Assembly: GCF_009604405.1 (NCBI RefSeq)
Contig: NZ_WEGK01000010.1
Location: 1-64,000, forward strand
Length of the DNA: 64,000 nucleotides
Direction: 5' to 3'
Source: Nocardia macrotermitis
GTDB taxonomy: Bacteria; Actinomycetota; Actinomycetes; Mycobacteriales; Mycobacteriaceae
Of this stretch, positions 16,971 through 25,284 are shown in pieces. The position numbers were made by a program, and so were the translations under genes. How positions within the stretch are numbered: the stretch's first letter is position 1; the number at the start of each line of letters is the position of its first letter. A model generated the notes under the pieces. That model searched no databases. It was not told where the DNA came from and saw only the letters and a program-made list of their open reading frames with translations.

Positions 16971-17342
16971 CTACCGCCGATCGATCACCATCGTCATCGG
17001 AACCCGAATCTCCCCACCCGGCTCGAACCGCAACACAACCACATCCGTCCGCCACTCGATGCGCGGCTCGATTCCCCACCCCAATGGGATCGGCACCACA
17101 TGCCCACGCACCACCTCGCCCCCATCCAGCCGGCCCAACCACACTTCGTCACGCCCCGAATCCATCGGACTACGAACCTCTTTCACCGAAGCGGCATAGA
17201 CGCTCGGCGTCGGCGCGGGATAGGTACGCAACGTATGGACGCGATCCATGAACAAGGCGACCGCCGCAACGGATGTCACCAGCACACCGACGACCAGCCC
17301 CCCGAGTACGCCGAAAACCCGCCCGGCTCCCCCGTTGCTCAC
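16971..17342 (-). CDS. Membrane-anchored hypothetical protein
   Basis: 123 residues with one N-terminal membrane segment (VFGVLGGLVVGVLVTSVAAVALF) and an extracytoplasmic beta-rich domain ending VVLRFEPGGEIRVPMTMVIDRR. Function unknown. GTG start at 17342 overlaps the stop of a possible short upstream frame as GTGA, but that frame is not convincing. Confidence 0.6.
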   Translation of the reverse strand: MSNGGAGRVFGVLGGLVVGVLVTSVAAVALFMDRVHTLRTYPAPTPSVYAASVKEVRSPMDSGRDEVWLGRLDGGEVVRGHVVPIPLGWGIEPRIEWRTDVVVLRFEPGGEIRVPMTMVIDRR

Positions 17343-17502
17343 GCGAACACTCCGGCGAACCGCCGCACGTAGCTGTCTCTGCCACCCGGATACCGCATGA
17401 ACTCTCCCGTCCCGCTCGTCCGGGGCACAGACTCACGCTCCCCCGAATGCCCACATCGTAACCGGGCATATCGACCGCGAACCAACCATCGGATCGCCTC
17501 GA

Positions 17503-17540
17503 CAGCCGGCCTACCGGCCGAGCTCCGATTGGTCGGCGAG
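17503..17540. repeat. Decayed copy of the 3' end of the TetR gene at 18507
   Basis: 38 bases here match 18499-18536 at 31 positions. In the minus strand both encode a similar C-terminal end and stop (LADQSELGR versus LLAQPAKLGR) plus downstream bases. It lies directly at the point where the phosphoribosyltransferase fragment begins, so it marks an old recombination or duplication boundary. Confidence 0.55.
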
Positions 17541-17781
17541 TGCGTTCCGTTACGTGTTACGGATCCAGCGGGCATCGTTGAGCCCGGCCGACCGGGTGTT
17601 GCTGGTGGACGGTTGGATCGAGACGGGAAGCCAAGCTCTGGCGGTGCGAGCGCTGGTAGAAGGTGCGGGTGCGGAGCTGGTCGGATGCGCTTTCGTCGTC
17701 GATCAGATGTGCGCGGATTCCAAGCAGTCGCTGGGGAGAGTTCACACGTTCGTGAGCAGTGACGAGCTTCCGGATAACTGA
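17523..17781 (+). pseudogene. Phosphoribosyltransferase, N-terminally deleted
   Basis: The frame contains SPADRVLLVDGWIETGSQA, the PRPP-binding loop of adenine-phosphoribosyltransferase-like enzymes (usual form VLLVDD-W-E-TG), then a helix and VGCAFVVDQ. The first hundred or so residues expected for the family are missing, and the reading frame becomes unrecognisable before about 17530. Therefore a remnant, not a working PRTase. It ends 76 bases before a small membrane-protein gene. Confidence 0.6.
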
Positions 17782-17856
17782 TGTCCTCCTCACGAGTGAC
17801 CGGATCTCGCCTCCGGGCGGCCCTCGCATCCGGTCAAGTGACCGATAATCCATTGT

Positions 17857-18483
17857 ATGAGTGCGGATCTGATGGGCTTGGGAGTCGCTGTTGTGGGCGT
17901 GCTGGGCACCGTGAGTGCAGCGTCCCTATCCCAACTCGCGGCGCTTCGCGGCAAGCGTCTGGATGCCGAGATTCAACGCCGACAACGCAAAGACGAGCGT
18001 CGAGACGCGACCAGCCTGGCGGCGCAGGAACAGAAGCAGGTGCTGTACGCCGAACTCAACACAGCCACGCGTAGCTACCGGACCGTAGTTCGCGACCATC
18101 TCGCCGAGTTGCAACGTGCCGGGACGATTCCCATACCTGAGCAGCTCGAACCGACGCGGTCGACGTACCGGGACCTGTTCTCGAGGGCTCAGATGGTGCT
18201 GCCTGAATCCGCGTTGGATGTGGCCGCCGAGCTGAATGACTGCTTCGGCCTGGGCTACAGCGCCTTACGCGCCCTCCACGGTGCAGACAGTCCGGTGACC
18301 GTCGAGGAGCTGTTCCAGTGGTTCGACGGGCCGGTATCGGACGGCGTGTGGCTGCAGCGCCGCGTCTTGCGCGCAGATCTCGGCGTCGTGGCCCATGACC
18401 CCGAGATCGAACGTCGGCTCCGGCAACTCGAGAAGGACCGTGTGGCTCGATTCGGCAGTGGCTCAGTGGCGGTGGCCGATTGA
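17857..18483 (+). CDS. Hypothetical protein with N-terminal membrane segment
   Basis: 208 residues. A hydrophobic start (LMGLGVAVVGVLGTVSAASLSQLAAL) is followed by a long charged helix, likely coiled coil (KRLDAEIQRRQRKDERRDATSLAAQEQKQ broken over residues 33-62), then a helical cytoplasmic domain. Similar single-helix plus coiled-coil proteins are common near mobile genes in actinobacteria; function unknown. Convergent with the TetR gene, 23 bases apart. Confidence 0.65.
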   Translation: MSADLMGLGVAVVGVLGTVSAASLSQLAALRGKRLDAEIQRRQRKDERRDATSLAAQEQKQVLYAELNTATRSYRTVVRDHLAELQRAGTIPIPEQLEPTRSTYRDLFSRAQMVLPESALDVAAELNDCFGLGYSALRALHGADSPVTVEELFQWFDGPVSDGVWLQRRVLRADLGVVAHDPEIERRLRQLEKDRVARFGSGSVAVAD

Positions 18484-18506
18484 TCGAGAGCGCCCCGGCA
18501 GCCGGC

Positions 18507-19217
18507 TTACCGGCCGAGCTTCGCCGGTTGGGCGAGCAGGTCCAGGGCGATGGTGCGGTTTTCGGTGAGGGAGCGGATGCCGGTGGTGGCCGCGGCGTGG
18601 ATTTGGGCGGGGGTGGCTTGTTCGGGGCCCAGTAGGGCGGTTACGGCGGCGGCGATTACGCGGTCGGAGTCTTCGGTTGGGGGGTGGGAGAAGCGGTGGG
18701 TGGTGACGAGGAAGCCGGAGATCAGGGAGTCGAGGGCGAAGGCCTGGTCGGGGAGGGGCCAGGTGGTGGTGGCCAGGTTGTGGGTGCGCCAGATGGGGAG
18801 GATCTGTCGCATCAGGGCGTCGGGGCCGAGGGTGTCCAGGAGGGTGGTCGAGCGGGGGTCCTGGGTGAGGACGCCGAGGAGTTCGTCGTCGTTACCGTGT
18901 AGCGCGGTGACGTAGGGGTGGGCGGCGGAGCGGTGCAGCATGTGGACGCAGAGCCGGGAGGGGCGGGCCAGGTCCGGATCGTCGGTGAGGGCGGTGATCT
19001 GGCCGTCGGCGAGGGCGAGGAAGTCTCGGCAGACCAGATCGAGCAGCAGGTCTTCCTTGGTTTTCCAGTACAGGTAGACGGTGCCCTTGCCGATGTGCGC
19101 GCGGCGGGCGACCTCGGCGATGGTGACGCCCTTGCTGCCGCGGCCCAGCAGCAACTCACCCGCGGCGGCGAGGATGCGTGCCGCCTTGGGCGGGGTGGGG
19201 CCGGGCAGTTCAGGCAA
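18507..19217 (-). CDS. TetR-family regulator
   Basis: 236 residues. HTH region: ILAAAGELLLGRGSKGVTIAEVARRAHIGKGTVYLYWKTKEDLLL. TTG 19217 is taken as start because GAGGAG lies seven bases upstream and it overlaps the end of the FAD-monooxygenase gene, so the two are translated together. The nearby palindromes at 20482-20508, ahead of the monooxygenase, are its likely target. The coding region has extreme G-richness on the plus strand. Confidence 0.85.
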   Translation of the reverse strand: MPELPGPTPPKAARILAAAGELLLGRGSKGVTIAEVARRAHIGKGTVYLYWKTKEDLLLDLVCRDFLALADGQITALTDDPDLARPSRLCVHMLHRSAAHPYVTALHGNDDELLGVLTQDPRSTTLLDTLGPDALMRQILPIWRTHNLATTTWPLPDQAFALDSLISGFLVTTHRFSHPPTEDSDRVIAAAVTALLGPEQATPAQIHAAATTGIRSLTENRTIALDLLAQPAKLGR

Positions 19218-20469
19218 CGGGTAGCTCCTCGTGACGGTAGGGCGGTTCACCCAGGGCTTCGCCAACGATATCCGCATTCTTGTAGGTGCGGATCTCCTCG
19301 ACCCGCATGATCCGTTCGGCGAGCCGCCTGCCCAGGCTGGTCTTGCCGAGCACGGGAATGAACCGGCGCAGCAGGATCTGTAACCGGTTGTCCACCACGA
19401 AGATTCGCCGATCGGCGGGGGCCGCGTCCTGATAGTGGGTGACGTAGGGCCGCATGCCCTGTTCCCATGCGGCCAAGGCTTTCGCCGGATCGTCGGGATG
19501 CCGTTCGAGCATGGCTCCGAGCAGGTCGGCCCCGGCCAGCGCGGAGGAGACGCCCATCCCGGCATACAGGGTCACGCACCACGCGGAATCGCCGACCAGG
19601 ACCACTCGGCCCCGATGCCAGGCGGGCATCCGGACCTGTTCGACCGAGTCGAACAGCACGGTGTCGCTGTCGTCCAGCGCGTCCAGTACCGCGCCCAGGG
19701 TGCCGCCGGGCGGTTGCGCGCCGAACGCGGCTCGGGCGCTTTCGGCGGGTGAGCGGGTGAACTCGGCGTCCACGTCGTCGGTGCGATAACTCAGCAGGAT
19801 GGTCGGATCGTGGTCCTCGAAGGCGAACACCCACATCGAACGGTCCGGCTCGAGCAGGGTGGCGGCCTGTCTGGCGGCCAAACCCGGTGGGGTGCCGTGG
19901 TATTCGAACGCGGCGATCATGTAGCCCATCCGGCGCAGATACCCCTCGTGCGGACCGAAGACCAGCGAGCGGACCGTGGAGCGCAGGCCGTCCGCGCCCA
20001 CGACCAGGTCGAATCGTTCGGTGGTGGATGCGCCCGACGCCGTGTCCAGCAGCGTCACATCCACGCCGTCCGCATCCTGTGCGATGGCGGTCGGCACAGT
20101 CGAGTAACGCAGCTGCACGTCCTCGGGCAGGGTGGCGAACGCCGCGGACTCCACATCACCGCGCAGCATCAGCCACGGTTGACCGGGCATGTCGGCGTAC
20201 GTCATCCCCGATCGTGACCTGCCCGTTCGATCGATATCCAGACCGGGTTGCGAGGACGCGCGATCGTGCAGGTGCTCGAGAATTCCCAGCCGACCCGCCG
20301 CCGCCTTCCCGGCACCGAACAGCGCCACGAAGTAACCGCCCGAGCGCCGCCCCGGCGAACGTTCGATGAGCACCGGATCCCATCCGGCCCGGTAAAGCCG
20401 TGCCGCCGTGGCGATCCCGCCGATCCCCATCCCTACGACCAGAACCCGTGCGCGCCTTTTCTCGCTCAT
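19210..20469 (-). CDS. FAD-dependent aromatic-type monooxygenase
   Basis: 419 residues from ATG 20469. It carries the Rossmann motif VVGMGIGGIATAARL, the DG motif region FDLVVGADGLRSTVRSLVFG, and the FAD motif RVVLVGDSAWCVTLYAGMG. This is the p-hydroxybenzoate-hydroxylase fold that hydroxylates aromatic or polyketide-like compounds, including some drug-inactivating enzymes. Co-transcribed with the downstream TetR gene. The divergent neighbour is a DUF2218 gene. Confidence 0.85.
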   Translation of the reverse strand: MSEKRRARVLVVGMGIGGIATAARLYRAGWDPVLIERSPGRRSGGYFVALFGAGKAAAGRLGILEHLHDRASSQPGLDIDRTGRSRSGMTYADMPGQPWLMLRGDVESAAFATLPEDVQLRYSTVPTAIAQDADGVDVTLLDTASGASTTERFDLVVGADGLRSTVRSLVFGPHEGYLRRMGYMIAAFEYHGTPPGLAARQAATLLEPDRSMWVFAFEDHDPTILLSYRTDDVDAEFTRSPAESARAAFGAQPPGGTLGAVLDALDDSDTVLFDSVEQVRMPAWHRGRVVLVGDSAWCVTLYAGMGVSSALAGADLLGAMLERHPDDPAKALAAWEQGMRPYVTHYQDAAPADRRIFVVDNRLQILLRRFIPVLGKTSLGRRLAERIMRVEEIRTYKNADIVGEALGEPPYRHEELPVA

Positions 20470-20481
20470 GCAGCCGAGAGT

Positions 20482-20508
20482 ACTGACCGGATCGGTCAAT
20501 TGGTCAGT
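20482..20508. promoter_or_regulatory. Nested palindromic operator (TetR-type)
   Basis: Two palindromes interlock: TGACCG-GAT-CGGTCA (20484-20498) and ACTGACC (20482-20488) with GGTCAGT (20502-20508). A third half-site CTGACCGA occurs near 20530. The site sits 12 bases before the monooxygenase start and in the divergent DUF2218 promoter, so the TetR protein at 18507 could control both directions. Confidence 0.65.
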
Positions 20509-20551
20509 ATGTAGTCTGGGTCACACTCACTGACCGAACGGGAGAGACACG

Positions 20552-20899
20552 ATGACCATCACCAGCACAGCCACCGTCGCCACCGACCGCGCCGCCCGCT
20601 ACGGCAAACAGCTCACCTCCCACCTCGGCCGTCGATCCGTCGCCACCTGGGACGAGGCCGGAGCCCACGGCACACTCGACATGTCCGAGGGGGCCGCGAC
20701 CGCCGACCTGCGCAGCACCGCAACAGCTTTGGTCATCACCCTGACCACGTCAGCGGATTCCGCCGCCACCTATGAGGACGTCATCGGCCGCCACCTGGTC
20801 CGCTTCGGCCACCGCGACGAACTCGTCGTCAACTGGACCCGTTCGGACGGAACCCCCGGAACCACACAGGTTTACGACGCCGACCAGACGCACGAGTAG
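20552..20899 (+). CDS. DUF2218 protein
   Basis: 115 residues beginning MTITSTATVATDRAARYGKQLTSH broken by GRR; the pattern RYxKQLxSHLG...W and the C-terminal VIGRHLVRFGHRDELVVNW are the DUF2218 signature. Members often lie next to siderophore or TetR-controlled oxidoreductase genes; molecular function unknown. Probably induced together with the divergent monooxygenase. Confidence 0.85.
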   Translation: MTITSTATVATDRAARYGKQLTSHLGRRSVATWDEAGAHGTLDMSEGAATADLRSTATALVITLTTSADSAATYEDVIGRHLVRFGHRDELVVNWTRSDGTPGTTQVYDADQTHE

Positions 20900-20973
20900 T
20901 CGCGACCGCCGCCGGTGACCACATCGCGCCGTACCGGCGGCTCACGACATGTCGGGGCAACCGACGTGCGCTC

Positions 20974-21711
20974 TCAGTCGAGGGTGGTGACGACCGGGGC
21001 GAGGGTGGGGCTCAGGCGGAGTGATTCGAGGAACAGGATGATGGTGGCCGCTACGGAGCGGTGGGCTACGTCGTTGAGGATGTCGTGGCGGCCGTCTTGG
21101 ATCAGGCGGACGTCGGTGCGGGGGGATTGCGTGTATGCGGTGCGGGCCGCGGCGAGTGGGGTGATGCGGTCGGCGGTGCCGTGCAGGGCGAGGGTGGGAT
21201 GAGCGGAGGTGAGGGTGATGGTGTTCCAGGGAAGTGGGGACGTTATTGCGCCGCGGGTGAATTCGTTGTCGGTGGTGAGTACGGCGCGGTGTACGGGGCA
21301 GGCGGTGCGGGCATCGATTTCGTCGGCCCAATCTGTAATTGCCTTGTCGGGCACGGAGTTTCCCGGTGATGGAAGTGCAATCGCCGCCAGCACAACGCCT
21401 TCCACGGACAACTCCGATCCGAGATGCGCGGCGAGGGCGGCACCGCTGTCCGAACCGAGGAGGACACGGGGCGCGGGCAGGGATTCGTCGGCCAACAGCG
21501 CTTCGATGGCTGCTCGGGTGGCGGCGATGTCGTCGAGTTCCACTGGGACGTAACGCACTCGGTAGGCGTCGGCGGCCAGCCGGCGGCCCAGGCGGGCGTA
21601 GGACGCGGCGGTCTCACCACGGCCGGGTAGCAGGATGACGGTGCCGCGCGGGGTCGCGCCCTGGGGCTCGTCCCAGACTCCGGTGGTCGGCTGGGTCTGC
21701 ACGGTGGTCAT
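20974..21711 (-). CDS. Alpha/beta hydrolase, last gene of the organosulfur-type operon
   Basis: 245 residues from ATG 21711, overlapping the cupin gene by 4 bp. The fold is suggested by TVILLPGRGETAASYARLG, the elbow LLGSDSGAALAAHLG (Ser-Asp-Ser-Gly), the acid segment LALHGTADRITPL and the histidine in IQDGRHDILNDVAHRS. The nucleophile motif GSDSG is non-canonical. Substrate unknown; perhaps it hydrolyses an ester or thioester produced by the pathway. Confidence 0.78.
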   Translation of the reverse strand: MTTVQTQPTTGVWDEPQGATPRGTVILLPGRGETAASYARLGRRLAADAYRVRYVPVELDDIAATRAAIEALLADESLPAPRVLLGSDSGAALAAHLGSELSVEGVVLAAIALPSPGNSVPDKAITDWADEIDARTACPVHRAVLTTDNEFTRGAITSPLPWNTITLTSAHPTLALHGTADRITPLAAARTAYTQSPRTDVRLIQDGRHDILNDVAHRSVAATIILFLESLRLSPTLAPVVTTLD

Positions 21712-22301
21712 TCGGTGGCTCCTGTCGCCCAAGCGGAGGTGAACCAGTGCACCGCACCGGTTTCCGGGTTGTAGGAACGGCGCGGGAGGGTGCCGATGTC
21801 CGCGCCGTACACGTGGATTCCGATGACGGGTTCGTCACCGCCGCAACGCACCTGGTGCACGTCGTCGTCGGTGGTGCAGCAGACCGTCACCTGGCCGCTG
21901 GTCCACTCCGAGGTGCCCGCCTCGACCAGCGGTTCGTTCTCGGCCGACGGCTTGCGGAAGCGGGTCTCGACCTCGGTGCCGCTGTGGATGCCGACCACGC
22001 CCCAGGTCTCGTGGCCGTGCACGGGTGTGCCCTGGCCGACGTTCCACACCGCGCTGGCGATGGAGAAGGCGCCGTCGGGATCGACGTGCAGCGGGTACAT
22101 CACGTAGTGGTCGGGATCGGGTCGCGTCTTCGCCGCGGGCAGCTCGAATCCGCTGGTCAGAACGGTGTCGAGCGCCTCGCGGATGGCCTCGGTCAGCGCG
22201 CGCTCGTCGGGGATGTCGGCGATGAGGTGCGCGACGGTGTCGGCGAATGCCGCCAACTCGGGTACGTCGGTCTGCACCGCGACGATCGGTGGTCGGGTCA
22301 T
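21708..22301 (-). CDS. Cysteine-dioxygenase-like cupin
   Basis: 197 residues. The thiol-dioxygenase iron site is recognisable: H-x-H in GTPVHGHETWGVVGIHSGTE and a later His in DDVHQVRCGG, within a double-stranded beta-helix. Relatives oxidise free thiols (cysteine, 3-mercaptopropionate) to sulfinates. Here it sits among CoA and flavin enzymes, so a mercapto-acid may be the substrate; this is inference. 4-bp overlaps at both ends show tight operon structure. Confidence 0.76.
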   Translation of the reverse strand: MTRPPIVAVQTDVPELAAFADTVAHLIADIPDERALTEAIREALDTVLTSGFELPAAKTRPDPDHYVMYPLHVDPDGAFSIASAVWNVGQGTPVHGHETWGVVGIHSGTEVETRFRKPSAENEPLVEAGTSEWTSGQVTVCCTTDDDVHQVRCGGDEPVIGIHVYGADIGTLPRRSYNPETGAVHWFTSAWATGATE

Positions 22302-23023
22302 GACAGCTCCTCACTGTGGGATCGGGGCGGTAGCGCACGTCGGCGGTACGCGGTCAGGCGGGCGTGCAGGCCGGGTGTGGTGACCGAGCGGGTCAGTACG
22401 GCCAGGGCCGCGTCGGCATCGTGGACCGGCCGGGCCGCGGCCAGTAGCGCGGCACGGGTTGCCGGATCGATGTGCGACCAGGCGTCGAGGATTCCGGGGA
22501 GATCGTCAGGATTACCGGTCACCAGTCCCCCGGCGTCAGCGGCGGAAACCGTTGCGCCGCCGAGAAATACCAAAGGATCGGCAATCGCACGCAAACGGGC
22601 CGTTCCGAGCACCACCCCGAAACGCGGACCAGGAAAGGCGAATCGGGCATCGGGTCCGGCGAGCCGATGATCGCACGCGGCGACCAGATCCGCCCCCGCC
22701 CCGAACGCACTGCCCTCGACCACAGCGACTGTCAAATATGGTGCTGCGACAAGCTTTTCGAGCAACAGCCCGATCCTCAGGAAACGATGCGCGAGGGAGG
22801 CATCCGACTCACCGGCGAGCCCCGTCAAATCGAAGCCTGCCGCGAAGTGCCGCTGATTCCCTTTGAGCACCAACGCTTTCGGACGCTCCACCGTCGCCTG
22901 ATCGAGCACCTCGTGCAGCGCTTCGACCAGTCCGGACGACAACGCATTGGCCGCCGCCGGACGATCGAGCCGAACGTCCCAGACATCACCACGTTCCACG
23001 ACGAGAGTCACTTGCCACACCAC
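22298..23023 (-). CDS. Enoyl-CoA hydratase/isomerase
   Basis: 241 residues of the crotonase fold. The first oxyanion segment is FAAGFDLTGLAGE, the second VVEGSAFGAGADLVAACDHRLA; the usual catalytic glutamates of hydratases are not evident at FGVVLGTARL, so the exact reaction is unsure. It overlaps the CoA-transferase gene by 16 bp and the cupin gene by 4 bp. Confidence 0.82.
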   Translation of the reverse strand: MVWQVTLVVERGDVWDVRLDRPAAANALSSGLVEALHEVLDQATVERPKALVLKGNQRHFAAGFDLTGLAGESDASLAHRFLRIGLLLEKLVAAPYLTVAVVEGSAFGAGADLVAACDHRLAGPDARFAFPGPRFGVVLGTARLRAIADPLVFLGGATVSAADAGGLVTGNPDDLPGILDAWSHIDPATRAALLAAARPVHDADAALAVLTRSVTTPGLHARLTAYRRRALPPRSHSEELS

Positions 23024-24150
23024 TCGTCGAAAACCTCGTCATCGCCACCGAGCCGAGGCGCGCCGCGGTCGAGCCGAGCGTCCTGCCCCTCGATCCGCAC
23101 CGGGAACACAACGGTCGGAGTGGGCCCGGCGACCGGAACATCGAGCGAACCGACCAACCCGGTGCCGCGCACATGCTCCCCCGACAGAATCTCCCCGAAC
23201 GAATTGACCGGCCCGCACGGCACTCCCCGCGCCCGCAACTCATCGATCCAATGCGCACGCTTCTCGGTCACGAACCGTTCCTGCAGAATCCCCGCCAACT
23301 CGGCATGATGCGCGACCCGATCCAACTGCGTCACGAAACGCGGATCACCGACCAACTCAGGGACCCCGACCACCTCCGCGACCGCGGCCCACAACCGATC
23401 GTTACCGGCCGCAACGGTGAAATCCCCATCCGCAGCGGCGAATCCCTGATACGGCGCATTGCGCGGATGCGCGGTCCCCAACCGGGCCGGTTCCTTCCCC
23501 GACCCCCAGAACTCACTGGTCTGCAACGCCGACACCCCGAGCAGACAGTCCAGCATCGGACAATCCAACCGCACGGACCGCCCCTCGGCACGAACCTGCG
23601 GCAGCACGGCGGCGATGCTGTAGGCGGCATAGAGCCCAGCGGTGAAGTCCCCCACCGGAACTCCCGCCTTCACCGGTCCGCCATCGGGTTCGCCCGTGAC
23701 GCTCATCAGACCCGACATCCCTTGAATCACAACGTCATACGCACCGTGATCAACGTACGGGCTGGTCAACCCGTAACCGGAAATCGAGCAATACACGAGC
23801 CCGGGATGCCGCACCTGCTCGTACCCGACGCCGAGACGATCCAACACTCCCGGCCGATAGTTCTCCACCAGCACATCCGCGGCGGCGACCAGATCACGCA
23901 CTCGCGCAAGGTCTTCCGGATCCCGCAGATCCGCGACGACCGACCGCTTGTTGCGATTGACCGACGCGAAATTGTGGCTGAACCGCTCCGCACCGTCATC
24001 GGCGAACGGCGGCCACGCCCGCATCTGATCACCCGAGGGCGGTTCGACCTTCACCACATCCGCACCGAGATCAGCCAGCAGCATCCCGACGAACGGTCCG
24101 GCCGCGACGTGGGCGAACTCCACGACGCGCACCCCGTGCAACGGCCGCAT
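23008..24150 (-). CDS. CaiB/BaiF family (class III) CoA-transferase
   Basis: 380 residues. The N-terminal VRVVEFAHVAAGPFVGMLLADLGADVVKVEPP is diagnostic; the catalytic Asp is probably in SVNRNKRSVVADLRDPED region or in the GAYDVVIQGMSGLMSVTG segment that follows. These enzymes transfer CoA between carboxylates. In this operon it could activate an organosulfur carboxylic acid before the hydratase step. Confidence 0.87.
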   Translation of the reverse strand: MRPLHGVRVVEFAHVAAGPFVGMLLADLGADVVKVEPPSGDQMRAWPPFADDGAERFSHNFASVNRNKRSVVADLRDPEDLARVRDLVAAADVLVENYRPGVLDRLGVGYEQVRHPGLVYCSISGYGLTSPYVDHGAYDVVIQGMSGLMSVTGEPDGGPVKAGVPVGDFTAGLYAAYSIAAVLPQVRAEGRSVRLDCPMLDCLLGVSALQTSEFWGSGKEPARLGTAHPRNAPYQGFAAADGDFTVAAGNDRLWAAVAEVVGVPELVGDPRFVTQLDRVAHHAELAGILQERFVTEKRAHWIDELRARGVPCGPVNSFGEILSGEHVRGTGLVGSLDVPVAGPTPTVVFPVRIEGQDARLDRGAPRLGGDDEVFDEWCGK

Positions 24151-24153
24151 CCG

Positions 24154-25284
24154 CTAGACCACCGCCCGCTCGACCCGAGTTGCCTTGCGGTGGGCCAACT
24201 CCTGGCGCACCAGCGGCAGCAGATCCCGGCCGTAGTCGATCGCGTCCTGCAACGGGTCGTAGCCACGGATGAGTACCGTGTCCACCCCGATCTCGATGTA
24301 GTCCAGCAGCGCGGCCGCCACCGTCTCGGGCGATCCCACCAGCGCGGTCGAATTGCCGCCGCCACCAACGGCTTTCGCGGTCGGTGTCCACAGGCACCGA
24401 TCGTGCAGCTCCCCCTTCTCGGCCACGGCCAGCAGCCGCTGCGAACCCGCGTTCTGCGGTTCGACGCCGCGCGGGTGAAGTTGGTTGGCACGCAGGTTGT
24501 GTGCCCCGCCGACGCCGTCGGTGATGGTGTCCAGAATGCGATGCGCGCGTTCCCAGGCGGCCTCGTCGGTGGCACCGAGAATCGGCCGGAACGAGACCGA
24601 AATCCGCGGCCGCCGTGCACGTCCCGCTGCCGCCGCCAACTCGGTGACGGTGGCGATCTGCTCGCCGGTCTCGCGCAGCGGTTCGCCCCACAGCATGTAG
24701 GTGTCGGCGTGCCGGGCACCGACCGAATACGCCGCCGGAGAGCTACCGCCGAAGAAGAGCTCGAGATGCCTGCCCTCGTACGGATGGACCTGCGGGTGGA
24801 AACCCTCGAAACGGTAGTAGTCGCCCTCGAAGTCGCGCGGATCACCGGAATCCCATGCGCCACGCAGGATCTGGAGATATTCGTCGGTGCGCGCATACCG
24901 CTCGTCGTGCGGGAGGTAGTCCCCCTCGCGACGCTGCTCGACATCGGTACTCCCGGTGACGATGTTCAAAGCCACACGGCCACGGGAGAATTGGTCGAGC
25001 GTGGTGAACAGCCGCGAGGCCAGCGTGGGATGCACGACCCCGGGCCGATGCGCGATGAGCAGCCCGAGCCGCTCGGTGTGCGCGGCCACCGCGGCCGCGA
25101 CCTGGGTGCCCTCGGGCCAGCCGGAACCGTACCCGATCAGCACCCGATCGAATCCGCCGTCCTCGTGGGCGCGGGCGAACCGGATCGTGTACTCGGGGTC
25201 GATCACCGCACCGTCGCCCGCCCGCGTTTCGGAGGCGTCGGCGGTGCCGATCATGCCCAGGATCTCGACGTCGTCGTAGCTCAT
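24154..25284 (-). CDS. LLM-class flavin-dependent monooxygenase (SsuD-like)
   Basis: 376 residues from ATG 25284. The TIM-barrel luciferase-like fold is shown by FDRVLIGYGSGWPEGTQVAAAVAAHT, RVALNIVTGSTDVEQRREGD and FEGFHPQVHPYEGRHLELFFGGSSP, all close to alkanesulfonate monooxygenase SsuD. Reduced FMN and O2 are used to cleave C-S bonds, releasing sulfite. It overlaps the ABC ATPase gene by 4 bp. The needed flavin reductase is not in the window. Confidence 0.85.
   Translation of the reverse strand: MSYDDVEILGMIGTADASETRAGDGAVIDPEYTIRFARAHEDGGFDRVLIGYGSGWPEGTQVAAAVAAHTERLGLLIAHRPGVVHPTLASRLFTTLDQFSRGRVALNIVTGSTDVEQRREGDYLPHDERYARTDEYLQILRGAWDSGDPRDFEGDYYRFEGFHPQVHPYEGRHLELFFGGSSPAAYSVGARHADTYMLWGEPLRETGEQIATVTELAAAAGRARRPRISVSFRPILGATDEAAWERAHRILDTITDGVGGAHNLRANQLHPRGVEPQNAGSQRLLAVAEKGELHDRCLWTPTAKAVGGGGNSTALVGSPETVAAALLDYIEIGVDTVLIRGYDPLQDAIDYGRDLLPLVRQELAHRKATRVERAVV

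Noticed and set aside
17339..17575. Open frame of 78 codons whose stop overlaps the membrane protein start (GTGA)
   Set aside because: Except for its last 20 or so codons the composition is not coding-like, and it spans the decayed tetR-end repeat.
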